Below the pieces are notes generated by a model that had not been told where the DNA came from, searched no databases, and saw nothing but the letters and a program-made list of their open reading frames with translations. A stretch of DNA of 64,000 nt from Endomychus coccineus (taxonomy: Eukaryota > Arthropoda > Insecta > Coleoptera > Endomychidae), in contig OY294067.1 in NCBI GenBank assembly GCA_958510875.1, positions 150,176,962 to 150,240,961 of the forward strand, read 5' to 3'. The position numbers and the translations under genes are program-made. The stretch's first letter is position 1, and the number at the start of each line of letters is the position of its first letter. Below, one piece after another: positions 37,140-47,828 of the stretch.

Positions 37140-38067
37140 AAAAAATATGTGGATGATATTGTATGTGCGGTCCCGGAGGAAGAGGTTGATACTACTTTGA
37201 TGGTCTTAAATAATTTTAATCAAGACATACATACAATTTACTGTAGAGCAGGAAACGAATCGGAGCGTCCCCTTCTTAGACACTAAGTTGATCAGAACTG
37301 ACAATAATCAGATAATAGTAGACTGGTATCAAAAACCAACAAATTCGGGAAGGTACTTACATTACTACTCACATCAATCACATAAAATTAAAATCAACTT
37401 GGCAATAGCTTTGAAAAATAGAATAATAAAAATCTCACACCCTTCCCTTAAGGAAAAAAATTTAAAAAAAATTTTTAGTATTCTAGTAGAGAACTCATAT
37501 CCACCCATGTTATTAAAAAAATTAATTTTCAGCACAAGACAAAATATTTTGGAAAATTATGATAACAATAATGACAATGATGTTCAAATCAATAAATATG
37601 GGCTTCTCCCAAATAAAGATGGCTTAACAGACAATCTCATCAAGATATTCATGCCAGAAGAGATTAAAATTGCAAGAAAAAATCTTCTTACAATCAATTC
37701 AATTTTCACTAAACTTAAAGACAAAACCCCAAAGCTGTTGGAGTCGAATATAATTTACAAAGTACCATGTCAAGATTGTGAAAAGGTTTATGTAGGACAA
37801 ACATCTCAATTACTGAAATTAAGAATGACACAACATAGAAGTGATTGCAAAATTAAGACTAAAACATGCGCCTTATCTAAACACTGTAGAGAGGAAAATC
37901 ATAAATTTGATGAAACAGAAATTATGATTCTGAATAAAGAAAGTAATTACAAAAAGAGATTGTTTTTAGAAATGTACCACATCAATAAGGAACCTTCAGT
38001 TTTAAATAAGAAAACAGACACAGACAATTTGAATATAATATATTCCTTTTTATTGACAGTTGATTAA
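37140..38067 (+). pseudogene. Penelope-like protein, second truncated copy
   Basis: This copy begins with KYVDDIVCAVPEEEVDTTLM at 37143 and is frameshifted near 37230, where a short ATAC duplication occurs relative to the minus-strand copy. It is then open from 37288 to 38067. It retains the thumb region and the whole GIY-YIG endonuclease (CQDCEKVYVGQTSQLLKLRM). Only a handful of residues differ from the minus-strand copy, so the pair is recent. It lacks reverse-transcriptase motifs A and B. Confidence 0.9.
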
Positions 38068-38618
38068 AACCACAAAAATAAATAGTTAAATGTTCAGTGA
38101 TTCTTATTCCTAATAAGAAATATTCAATTCAACCGAGTCACACTCTATGGTGGTGACGTGCTTTCAAATCCAGATTTTGCGCATTAGAGACTTCACAATC
38201 AGCTGTTAGTCCGATATGCACGTGTATTTTTACCGTTATAACCTGACTAGTTAAATGTCAAATTTTAAAATGTATTCATCTTCATCTCATTGTAACTCGT
38301 CTTTATTTTAAATTTAACTTGGTGACATAATTGAAAAATAGAATCTTCAGTCCAATGACTAGAATAAGGAGGAAAAAAATCTAAACGTTTTTTGTAGAAA
38401 TATCTAGTTTAATATTAACCTAAACTTCTTTAAGTATTAACCTAAATACATAATTGTCATCTAATTTGTAAAAATTGTAGTACCTTGAAGAAGCAATAAA
38501 TTATTGCGAAATATTGGTATAGAAAAAATAGTTTTCTTTTGATTGCCCAACTACAGACCGAAATTCCGTTAACAAACATTCTAAATTTCAACTAGTGACG
38601 GTCGTTACTACCTTTGGA

Positions 38619-38619
<1 letters not shown>

Positions 38620-38711
<92 letters not shown>
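38620..38711. repeat. (TA)n microsatellite
   Basis: An uninterrupted TA tract of about 92 bp. It is contiguous with the 3' tail of the adjacent tRNA-derived SINE, so it is probably the expanded tail of that element. Confidence 0.95.
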
Positions 38712-38713
<2 letters not shown>

Positions 38714-38880
38714 AGATATAGAATTAAATTTTCTGAATTATGAAGATAACTTAGATAATTTAACATAGGATTATAAAGATGAATAAACGTAAAAGATTGA
38801 AACATAGGCGGGATTCGAACCCACATTTATGGATTTCTAGTCCAGGGTGTTTACCAATTACACCACTTCGGTCCTATTAG
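38712..38880 (-). mobile_element. tRNA-derived SINE
   Basis: On the minus strand a tRNA-like head (A box TGGTGTAATTGG, 38854-38865; B box GGTTCGAATCC, 38811-38821) is followed by about 90 bp of AT-rich body containing AAGTTATCTTCATAATTCAG, then the (TA)n tract. The same order occurs near 45665-45795. The anticodon-arm sequence TGGACTAGAAATCCA equals that of tRNA-Ser(AGA). However, the long variable arm and a paired acceptor stem are missing, so this is not a working tRNA gene. Confidence 0.65.
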
Positions 38881-39087
38881 ATTTTTATATTTTTGTAAAT
38901 ATAAACCTCTGAAAGGATAGTAGATCATTGATGAACACAATGCGATTCGATGCCCTACCATAGATCAACTATTCACGCACATTCATCTTAAGTTCAGTCG
39001 TTTTTTGAAGTAAGGATTGTAGGTTAGTACTGCTATGGTTGGCAGTTACTTGACAGTTCTTATTCAAATGACAGCATCCTGCTACCG

Positions 39088-41220
39088 TTGCCGTTGGACA
39101 TCAATAAACTGGTGTACAATTTGTCAAGTTTTCCTCTAGACCACAACGAACAACGTGTCCTCGCCAAAGGATCCAACTACGCAATAGCACCCACCCAGAT
39201 TCCTACCGAAGACATCATTTGCTGTGAAGAAGCCTCAATAACAAGTCTTCCATCCACTTCAGCTGACGCCATACGACAGGATGTAGTCCGAATTCTGAAA
39301 AAAGCTAAGCCTCCAAAGAAGAACCTGACACGAGATGAACACCATGCTCTGATGAACCTAAGAGCAAACACTGACATCATCATACTACCAGCAGACAAGG
39401 GCAACGCAACTGTAGTAATGGACATCAAAGAGTACGATGACAAAATTCAAACACTATTACAAGATGACACTTACCAACCGATAGCCACTGACCCCACTAC
39501 GTACCTGGAGAAAACCACCAGAACAAAAATCAAGGCAAGCCAAATCGACAAAGAAGAACAGCAGAGATTAATACCAAGAGAGAAATCGTCGAAGTGCCCG
39601 AAACTGTACGGCCTTCCCAAGATCCATAAAGAAGGAGCTCCACTTAGGCCTATCGTCAGTTCGATAGGTTCACCTCTACAGGAGCTCGCAAAATTCCTAG
39701 CAAAGAAGCTACAACCCTATGCCGAAGAAGCCGAATCTTACGTGAAGAACGCAAGCCACTTCATCGAACGCATAAGGAACATAAAGCTGGAACCTGGCCA
39801 CATGCTCGTGAGCTTCGACATCGTTTCACTCTTCACTAATATCCCCATCGATGAGGCCGTCGAAATTATCCAGAAGAAATACCAGATACGAAAGGACATC
39901 ATCGAACTTACCAAACACTGCCTCAATAATACGTACTTCATCTACAAGGACCAAAGATACAAACAAATTGAAGGGGCGCCGATGGGATCACCCTTATCCC
40001 CAGTATTAGCCAACCTGTTTATGACAGACTTTGAAGAACGAGCCATCCAAACAGCCAGCCAAAAACCAAAACTATGGCTACGATACGTAGACGATACGTT
40101 TGTTATCTGGACTCACGGAGAAGCCGCACTGACAAAATTTCTGAGCCACATAAACAGGATTCACGAAAAAATCAAGTTCACAATGGAGATCGAGAAGGAC
40201 AACCAACTACCCTTCCTAGACGTTCTTGTGAGCAAGACAAACGGCAGAATAGGACACACCATATACAGGAAGCCAACACACACGAATCGTTACTTGAACG
40301 CCCAGTCACATCACCATCCAGCACAACTCCAATCCGTAATAAAAACACTCATAACCAGATCAGACCGACTAACCGACAATGACCACAAACAACAAGAAAT
40401 GCAGACAATACAAACCACGCTACAACAAAACGGGTTCTCAAAAGACAATATCAGACGAGCACTAAGACCACGACGCCAGACAGATCGAACCACAGAAGAA
40501 GAAAAAGGAGAACCTGTCGCCAAAGCCCATCTGCCATACGTCAAAGGTACTACAGAGAAGATCAGCAGAATTCTCAAAGAACACAACATTGAGACAAGTT
40601 TCAAAACGACAAGAAAGATTGGTCAAGTACTGCCTAACGCTAAGTCCAAAATAAATCTGGAAACACAAGGGGTCTACGAAATACCATGCAAAGATTGCGG
40701 AGGAAGCTACATAGGACAAACTAACAGAAGAATCAACATTCGACGTGAAGAACACCGAAATGCAGTCGCAAAGCAAGAAACAACATCATCACTTGCCGAA
40801 CATGTGAGAAAAACTTCACATGAAATCGATTTTGACAACACCCGAGTCCTAGCCAGCCTGGAACACAAAAGAAAACGCATCATAAGAGAAGCTATCGAAA
40901 TCGAGAAGCGACCTTCAAATCTCAATACAAGAGATGATACACAGAGATTACCAACTGCTTGGAAACCAGCCCTTCAACCACCCAGGAGAACAGTCAACCA
41001 GACTAATTCAACGGACCGGCAAACTCGCTCGAACGCAACGAACCGACAAAATCGCTCGAACGCAATAGACCAACAAACTCAATCAGACGCATCAAACCGG
41101 CAAAATCATCCAGATGTAACAAGGATACATGAAACACCAACAGGATCAACGGAGATCAGTTTCAAGTTAACTCGAAGCAGAGCAGCAGCCCTGAAGAGAA
41201 GACCTGAAGATGGCACATGA
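39088..41220 (+). CDS. Penelope-like reverse transcriptase with GIY-YIG endonuclease
   Basis: This is a 710-codon open frame without interruption. No ATG occurs at the start: the frame is open upstream to 39028, and the first codon is a TTG, so the true N-terminus may be lost or supplied by a spliced exon. In order it shows LAKGSNYAIAPTQIP, ILPADKGNATVVMD, LYGLPKIHKEGAPLRPIVSS, VSFDIVSLFTNIP (near 242, motif A), GAPMGSPLSPVLA (near 296, motif B), RYVDDTFVIW (near 332, motif C) and LPFLDVLV. The GIY-YIG domain follows with GVYEIPCKDCGGSYIGQTN near 528 and INIRREEHRNAV. A polar tail with repeats of the type NRQNRSNA/RQTRSNA covers residues 630-680. All catalytic motifs look intact. The product would nick DNA and prime reverse transcription there. 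Confidence 0.9.
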   Translation: MPLDINKLVYNLSSFPLDHNEQRVLAKGSNYAIAPTQIPTEDIICCEEASITSLPSTSADAIRQDVVRILKKAKPPKKNLTRDEHHALMNLRANTDIIILPADKGNATVVMDIKEYDDKIQTLLQDDTYQPIATDPTTYLEKTTRTKIKASQIDKEEQQRLIPREKSSKCPKLYGLPKIHKEGAPLRPIVSSIGSPLQELAKFLAKKLQPYAEEAESYVKNASHFIERIRNIKLEPGHMLVSFDIVSLFTNIPIDEAVEIIQKKYQIRKDIIELTKHCLNNTYFIYKDQRYKQIEGAPMGSPLSPVLANLFMTDFEERAIQTASQKPKLWLRYVDDTFVIWTHGEAALTKFLSHINRIHEKIKFTMEIEKDNQLPFLDVLVSKTNGRIGHTIYRKPTHTNRYLNAQSHHHPAQLQSVIKTLITRSDRLTDNDHKQQEMQTIQTTLQQNGFSKDNIRRALRPRRQTDRTTEEEKGEPVAKAHLPYVKGTTEKISRILKEHNIETSFKTTRKIGQVLPNAKSKINLETQGVYEIPCKDCGGSYIGQTNRRINIRREEHRNAVAKQETTSSLAEHVRKTSHEIDFDNTRVLASLEHKRKRIIREAIEIEKRPSNLNTRDDTQRLPTAWKPALQPPRRTVNQTNSTDRQTRSNATNRQNRSNAIDQQTQSDASNRQNHPDVTRIHETPTGSTEISFKLTRSRAAALKRRPEDGT

Positions 41221-41237
41221 GATTGTGCCGAAACGTC
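41204..41237 (+). ncRNA. Hammerhead-like motif overlapping the end of the Penelope ORF
   Basis: CTGAAGA, one extra T, GGCAC-(ATGAGATT)-GTGCC, GAAA and CGTC follow the hammerhead order. The core CUGAUGA has an A in place of U, which departs from consensus. The stem II complement GGCAC/GTGCC is perfect. It spans the last codons and the stop of the protein. Position at the 3' end of a Penelope-like element supports the reading. Activity is doubtful. Confidence 0.45.
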
Positions 41238-41335
41238 GTCATATCAACGGTTTCTATCGAAACCAATCTACGACAACGCGGAGTATATCCCGGCAACCCA
41301 ATACAGCATACAACGCCCGCGGAAACCTGAAGCAG

Positions 41336-41376
<41 letters not shown>

Positions 41377-41883
41377 ATGTTTTCTTGGTATATTGGTTCG
41401 TATATATACTGATAATGAAATAAAAATTCTGTTTTCACGTTTCGACAACGTTTATTGCCTTTATCAAAATTGTTAATTGAATTAGTGTTTTCATGTACTT
41501 TAGAAAAGAATAGATGATTTCGATTAATGAAATGCGTCTGCAGCCGACTTGTGTTTTAAGATCCAATTAAAACTGCAGAAAACATTGGATCGGTTGTGTG
41601 TGAAAGAGTAATGTATGGCTAACTACAATTTGAAATAGATTGAATTTGATTAAATACAAGACATTCCAATATTGTACAATTATAAATATCTATGAATTAT
41701 TGTATGAATTAGTTACTCTATGATAAGTATTTCTATCATAACTATTCAAGTTTAAGATAATTCTATGGAATTTAACCTCAAAATTGTTACTCTATAGTGT
41801 CATAGTTAAATAATACTTCATCTTTTTTAGGTTGAATTTTAAATAGACAATGGAAAGTGGCATTTCAAATTAATAAAATTTTG

Positions 41884-42372
41884 TTAAGTTTGAATTAGAT
41901 TATTGTACAGTTTCGAAAGATTGGAATCTATTTTGTCATTTACACAATTGTTCTTTTTAATTTGAATAGATTCTAATATCAAACGTTTGTTGTCGTTTGT
42001 TTCAATATTTAAAGATTTTGTATTGTTGTAGTCGAAAGTATGGTTAGTGTCTTTCACATGTTTATTGAGCGCAGTTGATGAATTTTTGGTATATTTGTGG
42101 CCATTTAATCTTTTTTCGAGGTATTGTGAAGATTGGTCAATATATACCTTTTCGCAATCTTTGCAAGGGTTGGAATAAACAGTATGGGTTATTTTTTTGA
42201 AAGGTACGCTGCTTTTTAATTTTGTAAAGAGACTTTTCTGATTTAAATAACTCTTATGACATATATGTAGGTCATAAGGTTTCACTATATTACAAATTTT
42301 TTCTGAAAGTCCACCGATATATGGTAGTGATATGTAATGCCTATCATTAGTTTTCTCATTATTGGTATTGAT
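41884..42372 (-). pseudogene. Penelope-like GIY-YIG part, short inverted copy
   Basis: From the junction the minus strand reads HYISLPYIGGLSEKICNIV and then, in the open frame from 42285, KKITHTVYSNPCKDCEKVYI followed by DQSSQYLEKRLNGHKYTKNS and ALNKHVKDTNHTFDY. This is a GIY-YIG domain with the glycine of YIGQS changed to aspartate (YIDQS). All reverse-transcriptase motifs are absent. The partner copy on the plus strand keeps YIGQS. Confidence 0.85.
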
Positions 42373-43206
42373 ACAATTTACGATTGAATTAGAAAATCAT
42401 AACGAAATAAATTTTTTAGATTTAACTTTAGTAAGAAAATCAAATGATAACAAAATTCTAACAAAATGGTATACCAAACCTACTTGGTCAGGAAGGTATA
42501 CTAATTTCAATTCTAATATACCTAAAAAATATAAGAAAAGTGTTATTATAAATCTAATAGATAGAGCTATTCGACTAAGTTCTCCTGAACTGAGAACTAT
42601 ATCTATTACAAAAACAAAAGAAACTTTAATAAGAAATGGTTATCTCATTGATTTAGTAAATTCGATAACTAAAGACAAAATTCATAAATTTTATAACTCA
42701 TTTAGTGGAATCAATACCAATAATGAGAAAACTAATGATAGGCATTACATATCACTACCATATATCGGTGGACTTTCAGAGAAAATTTGTAATATAGTGA
42801 AACCCTATGACCTATGTCATAAGAGTTATGTCATAAGAGTTATTTAAATCAGAAAAGTCTCTTTACAAAATTAAAATGCAGCGTACCTTTCAAAAAAATA
42901 ACCCATACTGTTTATTCCATTCCTTGCAAAGATTGCGAAAAGGTATATATTGGCCAATCTTCACAATACCTCGAAAAAAGATTAAATGGCCACAAATATA
43001 CCAAAAATTCATCAACTGCGCTCAATAAACATGTGAAAGACACTAACCATACTTTCGACTACAACAATACAAAAATTTTAAATATTGAAACAAACGACAA
43101 CAAACGTTTGATATTAGAATCTATTAAAATTAAAAAGAACAATTGTGTAAATGACAAAATAGATTCCAATCTTTCGAAACTGTACAATAATCTAATTCAA
43201 ACTTAA
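42362..43206 (+). pseudogene. Penelope-like thumb and GIY-YIG part, longer inverted copy
   Basis: It opens with IQFTIELENHNEINFLDLTL, the region after the YxDD motif, and continues to KPYDLCHKSY. A 14-bp tandem duplication (CATAAGAGTTATGT) near 42825 then shifts the frame. The endonuclease resumes in another frame: PCKDCEKVYIGQSSQYLEKR and GHKYTKNSS, ending at the stop near 43206. Reverse-transcriptase motifs A to C are missing because the copy starts downstream of them. Confidence 0.85.
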
Positions 43207-43753
43207 CAAAATTTTATTAATTTAAAATGCCACTTTCCATTGTCTATTTAAAATTCAACCTAAAAAAGATGAAGTATTATTTAACTATGACACTATAGAG
43301 TAACAATTTTGAGGTTAAATTCCATAGAATTATCTTAAACTTGAATAGTTATGATAGAAATACTTATCATAGAGTAACTAATTCATACAATAATTCATAG
43401 ATATTTATAATTGTACAATATTGGAATGTCTTGTATTTAATCAAATTCAATCTATTTCAAATTGTAGTTAGCCATACATTACTCTTTCACACACAACCGA
43501 TCCAATGTTTTCTGCAGTTTTAATTGAATCTTAAAACACAAGTCGGCTGCAGACGCATTTCATTGATCGAAATCATCTATTCTTTTCTAAATTACATGGA
43601 AACACTAATTCAATTAACAATTTTGATAAAGGCAATAAACGTTGTCGAAACGTCAAAACAGAATTTTTATTTCATTATCAGTATATATGCGAACCAATAT
43701 ACCAAGAAAACATACAAATATTACAAATGGTTCAAGAATATCAACAAAAGAAT

Positions 43754-43881
<128 letters not shown>

Positions 43882-44360
43882 GTATTTTGGATCACTGCAT
43901 CTTTTAATTTATGACTTGTTCTCATTGCCACTAGTGAATTTCCAATAAAATTCAACCAACCTGATGTGTAGATTCTTATATTTTTATAAATTATCAAAAT
44001 GATTATCAATTGAATGTGTTCTTGTATTTATTATTCTGATTTGAGAGAGGAATAGAACTGTTACTCTTGTCAAAATGTATTACTCACCTTAAAAAAAACT
44101 TCCCCTTTTTCGTACACATAAAAGACCTCGTTAAAACGATTTCTTTCCTAAGTATGTACTTACTATCTGAGGCTTTTTTAGTAATTTAAAAAAGAAATGT
44201 ATGAAAATAATCGATCGCATATAAACATTTTTTTAATTAAATTAGGATTACAATCAAAATACATGTATACTAATAAACTATAAAAGAGTTCACACTGTGG
44301 ATATATTATAACACTATAAATTAGAAATAATCACACTTATCCACTAAAAATAATAGTAAA

Positions 44361-44405
44361 GTACTGAGGACCTTTCGGCTACCAAGTAGCCATCATCAGT
44401 GTAAA
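44361..44405 (-). ncRNA. Hammerhead-like motif downstream of a Penelope fragment
   Basis: On the minus strand, ACACTGATGA, one T, GGCTAC-TTG-GTAGCC, then GAAAGGTCC. The core CUGAUGA and GAAA are intact, and stem II is a perfect 6-bp stem. Stems I and III are not clear. The extra U before stem II is shared with the motifs at 10829 and 41204, which argues for a conserved element feature. Confidence 0.5.
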
Positions 44406-44810
44406 CTAAATGATAAATCAAAATGTGCCTATTTGAATACTATTTGGGGATAAGAATGTAAACAACGGGTTACCCTCAGCTGGAGATAAATCGAAATTTA
44501 GTAAATTGCTTTTTTGTTTATACATTTCCATCCCTTCTAAATTACCTAGAAATTTGTCTGTACTGTGTTTTAAAAGTGATAAACTTTCTTGAGGAATGGT
44601 GTGACCTGTATTTAAAATATGTTCGGCTATCGCTGATTTTTCACTATTATTTTTCTTTATATGGGCAAAATGTTCCTTATAACGAGTTGAAACGATTTCT
44701 TCCCGAAATCGCGGGCATCCACTTCTTTCACATTTCTGCATCTTTCGGCACTTTAAAAACAGAAGTTTTTTGTTTTGCACTTTTGTACCCCGTTTTGCAT
44801 TTAGGCACAA
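44406..44810 (-). pseudogene. Penelope-like GIY-YIG remnant, fourth family
   Basis: The minus-strand frame 44810-44418 contains TRYKEHFAHIKKNNSEKSAI followed by AEHILNTGHTI and LGNLEGMEMYKQKS. This is the second half of the GIY-YIG endonuclease of Penelope-like elements (RYKEH..., A.HIL..GH). The first half, with GVYxIxC and YIGQT, is gone; the sequence CKMQKCERSGCPRF-like upstream is unrelated or scrambled. It belongs to a family different from the other three, and the hammerhead-like motif lies just downstream. Confidence 0.7.
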
Positions 44811-45004
44811 TGCACAGTTTCATTTTCGCTGAAAACGCAGGTATTCCTTCTGTTTACAAGTTAACTGACAAATGTCACATAATACTCTTCATAGAGATCA
44901 AGATGATACTCTTACGTGACGCCCACGGTCGTACATACAACCGTGGTGACGCCTTTTATGTTTCCCCTACGTGACGACTTTTGGTACTACGCGAACTGGG
45001 ACGC

Positions 45005-45065
45005 GTAAGCGACTCACTGCTCAGATAGGAAACAGCCTCGAGTTTCCAGACCTGTCTATACGAAC
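45005..45065 (-). repeat. Right member of the inverted repeat 11.7 kb apart
   Basis: GACGCGTAAGCGACTCACTG through GAGTTTCCAGACCTGTCTAT and ACGAACGTGG is the partner of 33303-33360. Adjacent inward sequence contains a separate hairpin, CCACGGTCGTACATACAACCGTGG in short blocks, near 44930. Confidence 0.6.
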
Positions 45066-45664
45066 GTGGGTATAACTCACTGGAAATAGAGCACGAAGTA
45101 TAATTTTATATATGAAATGTTCAGCACTGGAAATTTTATAAACGATTTACGAGATTTACCAGTGCTCTGGGGAGATCCGGCAAGTGGAAATAGCTGTCAC
45201 TACATTTTGTATGATTGACCATTTAATAAATTTGATTGATTTTCATTTAATAAATATTTGTAATTCATCCTCCATTGACGGACACATACTTTATGGTTAT
45301 TTGATACCCGTCGAAGTATTAGCCAGAGATGTAATAATTATTCACGGCTTGTAAGTACAGAATATTCAAGCGAATTAAACTACTTAGGTACTTATTTATA
45401 CAAATTATCAATTTTCTTCCCTAACTAAAACCCTATTAAATATGTCGTATCCAAGGGTTGAGGTGAGGATTCTATCCCTGAATCGACTTCGCCAGTCTCG
45501 TTATCGGTCAAATCTTCATCCTACCTATAGGTACATCCTGATCCTTCAAGACCTCTTGCTTCCTCTGTTTTTTTATTTGCCATATCTCCTTCACCGGCTG
45601 AGTGAATTTTCTTCTCCCTTCGTCAATCATATCCAATTCATTTTACCCCCTGGAAGTCTTTACG
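45066..45664. other. Intergenic stretch, nothing recognised
   Basis: AT-rich sequence without recognisable coding or repeats beyond the flanking elements. Confidence 0.4.
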
Positions 45665-45870
45665 TCTGATGGGTCGAATTATTAGTATTAGAAATTTTGA
45701 ATGTATGAAGACAACTTAACCATTAGGTTCGAACCCACATCCAGATCATTAGATTCCTTGTTCAGCGTGTTAACCAATTACACCACTTTTTGACGAGACC
45801 AAAGTGGTGGAATTGGTCTACGTCCTGAACTTGAAATCCAGGGATGTGCTTCCAATTCTCACATACGGTT
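45665..45870 (-). mobile_element. tRNA-derived SINE, second copy, with an opposed tRNA-like piece
   Basis: On the minus strand the A box TGGTGTAATTGG and B box GGTTCGAACC are both perfect, at about 45776-45787 and 45726-45735. A body with AAGTTGTCTTCATACATTCA follows, matching the SINE at 38712. Immediately to the right, on the plus strand (45797-45870), a more degraded tRNA-like head begins AAAGTGGTGGAATTGGTC and contains GAAATCCAGG. The two heads face away from each other around 45795. Neither folds into a complete tRNA. Confidence 0.6.
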
Positions 45871-45889
45871 CTATATCTACTTTCAAAAT

Positions 45890-46108
45890 GCGTTATCAAA
45901 ATTTACAAGTGCCATCCACTTGAGAATCAGTTTTCAAATGCCATTTATTGCTAATCTAAAATATCTGCGACGGCATCTTTCACTTCTTATACTGTACATA
46001 CATATAGTTGGAAAAATTTTTTTCATAGATTATTGCCGAATGAAACCATACTTTTTCGCTGTTTGCAATATTAAGTCTGAGTTATTCTGGATCATTGAGG
46101 CATAATGG
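45890..46108 (+). repeat. Direct repeat, left copy, flanking the P-element pair
   Basis: This segment contains TAGTTGGAAAAATTTTTTTC, TTCATAGATTATTGCCGAAT and GAAACCATACTTTTTCGCTG. It matches 48077-48285 at roughly three quarters of positions by eye, in the same orientation. The two copies bracket the P element and its MITE. Confidence 0.75.
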
Positions 46109-46243
46109 GTTATTATTTTGGTGATGGAGAATCGTTCTGTTTATTCAAGACATTTCTCCAATAGCTTGAAAACCCGAGATGTTGATGTCTCAAATATGTA
46201 TATATAAATATGATGAAGTATTGAATGTCGGGTAATCAAAATA

Positions 46244-47790
46244 CATAGTCAAAGTATACAGGTCTGCCGGAGCCTCCCTTTCATCGTTTCTCGCGCTAGG
46301 TGACGTCACCTAGCTCCTCAAATCAAAGCTTTCCTGTCATCGGTGAAAGGTTGCATCCCCGTTTCACGTAAAATAATATTTCTTCTACGCTTTTGACGTT
46401 ATTCTTCGACTATAGAACTATAAGTTGTAGAGTTTTTTTATTTAACCTTTAATTTTTCATATTATTATTCTCTTATGATAGAAGATACATATATTTTCTC
46501 ATTTTTCAAGATCGGTAAAATAAATACAATTTTTTATTCTATTTATTATAAAACCAAAAAAAAATATGAATTAGTTAACATATGTATAATTAACCACTTA
46601 TTTCTTCCCATTATTGGACAATATAAATTTTATCATTTTTCTTTTTTCTTTTCTAGCTGCTAATACATTTCTTATATTATAATTTAACTGCCTAATTCTA
46701 ATAAAAGTTCGCGTTTTCACTAGACGTTTTAATACTTTTTCAGGTACTCGCAATTTTATTCTTTTTTTTACGTTACCACATACTATATTAAAAATTGTTG
46801 GTTGGTTGAAATATAATTCACCGTGTAACTTAACGAATTCTTCTTCTACAATTTTAGCTGTTTCCAGAAGTTCTTGACTTGGTGTAATTAATCCACCATT
46901 AGAAACAAAATCTATCCAATTGGGTATGCTGCAGGATTCGTCACATGCTGCAGTTCGCGACCCCAATTCTGGATATTTATCTCGACATAAGTGCCCAACG
47001 TAGCTAGCAATATATTTCAAACCTTCGTCATTACTGAGCGACAAATTGTCTTCAGCATTTCCAAAATCCTCTAATAAATCAAATAAATTTTCTGCTACTT
47101 CAGCATCTTCAGAAATATTGATTGAAGTTCCTTGCAAGATACCACTATTCCTCATTTTGGCAAATTTTTCGTATTTTTTCTGTTGTTTTGCTATGTCACT
47201 TTCTACACGTGATTTTTTTGTTGGCAGTGTTGATGCTATTTCATGCAAATCATCGGGAAGAAGTTCTCTTCTTGCCAATCGTTTGACTGATAAATTCACT
47301 ACATCATTGGTGATAAGATTGGTGGAGCTACTAATGGAACTTCTGATGTTGATGGAGTGGTTGTTAAATTTGCATTGCTGTTAGGCAATACTAAAGATGG
47401 CACTGCGAAATCTTGCAGTGGTCTAACCTTTCGTCCAACTTCAGATAGTTGAGCACACAACGTATAATCTGTTTTTTTTTGTTAAAAGGTTGTGAACATA
47501 TTCTCATTGATGGTTAATATTCGTTTTGCGAAAGTCCACAAGCTACCAACCATTGAGACTTCTTATTCTCATCCACAGGAAACGAAAAGAGTTTAACTGC
47601 ACTTCCCTTGCTAAAACGATACGAACAATTTTTCACTGAACATTGTTTACTTGACATTTTAACATAATGAATTTTAAATTCAAATTCAAGAGCGCTACTT
47701 TCCCCTCGAAATAAATGACCAATCAGTTTGCACTCGAATTTTAAAAAGACTAGAATGGAGGCTCCGGCAGACCTGTATACTTCGACTATG
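46244..47790 (-). mobile_element. Internally deleted P element with 9-bp flanking direct repeat
   Basis: The termini are CATAGTCAAAGTATACAGGT (46244) and its near-perfect inverse ending at 47790. They continue for over 30 bp into CTGCCGGAGCCTCC. ATCAAAATA occurs directly outside both ends (46235-46243 and 47791-47799); P elements make 8-bp duplications, so one base may match by chance. The element is 1547 bp and carries THAP and C-terminal transposase sequence on the minus strand. Subterminal sequence contains the palindromic TAGGTGACGTCACCTA. Confidence 0.9.
46598..47660 (-). pseudogene. P-element transposase remnant (THAP domain plus C-terminus)
   Basis: The start MSSKQCSVKNCSYRFSKGSA near 47660 is a THAP zinc finger, with KLFSFPVDENKKSQWLVACG following. 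A TAA interrupts it near 47514, and the closing C-x2-H appears as CSQP, so the finger is damaged. In another frame VGRKVRPLQDFAVPSL leads towards the second open piece, 47299-46598. That piece contains DEGLKYIASYVGHLCRDKYP near its middle, the C-terminal block typical of P and THAP9 transposases. The GTP-binding and RNase H-like catalytic middle, several hundred residues, is missing. It can encode no transposase, but a truncated THAP or C-terminal product is imaginable as a repressor; that is speculation. Confidence 0.85.
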
Positions 47791-47828
47791 ATCAAAATAG
47801 TTGAAGTATACCTTCAAACTATCTTGTC

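Larger units (their letters stand above)
34840..38588. mobile_element. Penelope-like element, inverted pair of truncated copies
   Basis: A longer copy runs on the minus strand from 37118 to 34840. A shorter one runs on the plus strand from 37117 to 38588. They join 5' to 5' at the small palindromic overlap around TTCAATTTGAA. From the junction outward the shorter copy matches the longer one starting just before KKYVDD, so it is 5'-truncated by about 670 bp. The 3' regions match down to GTTTGTTAACGG/CCGTTAACAAAC. Only the left copy reaches the terminal block with TATTGGTTCGTATATATACT. Inverted partial tandem pairs are a known arrangement of Penelope-like elements. Confidence 0.9.
39028..41337 (+). 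mobile_element. Penelope-like element, single copy with open frame
   Basis: The coding region is GC-richer than its surroundings. The 3' end runs into a short TA tract at 41337-41371. The 5' end is uncertain: the frame is open back to 39028, and the SINE lies just upstream. Its protein is only distantly related to the element at 34840, so it is a separate family. Confidence 0.85.
41372..43748. mobile_element. Penelope-like element, third family, inverted pair
   Basis: A shorter copy runs on the minus strand from about 42372 to 41372. A longer one runs on the plus strand from about 42362 to 43748. They are joined near a short overlap around ATTGGTATTGAT/ATCAATACCAAT. Both outer ends carry the block with TTCTTGGTATATTGGTTCGT and the GATAAAGGCAATAAACGTTG segment, and both are followed by TA tracts. 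The arms match closely over about 1 kb, including the complete 3' untranslated region. Confidence 0.9.

Noticed and set aside
38803..38876. Functional tRNA-Ser(AGA) gene
   Set aside because: A and B boxes and anticodon arm are good, but the acceptor stem does not pair over 7 bp and the long serine variable arm is missing; a SINE body follows.
39088..43206. GIY-YIG domains as stand-alone homing endonucleases of a phage or organelle
   Set aside because: They are fused to, or derived from, Penelope-like reverse transcriptases with matching order and 3' ends.
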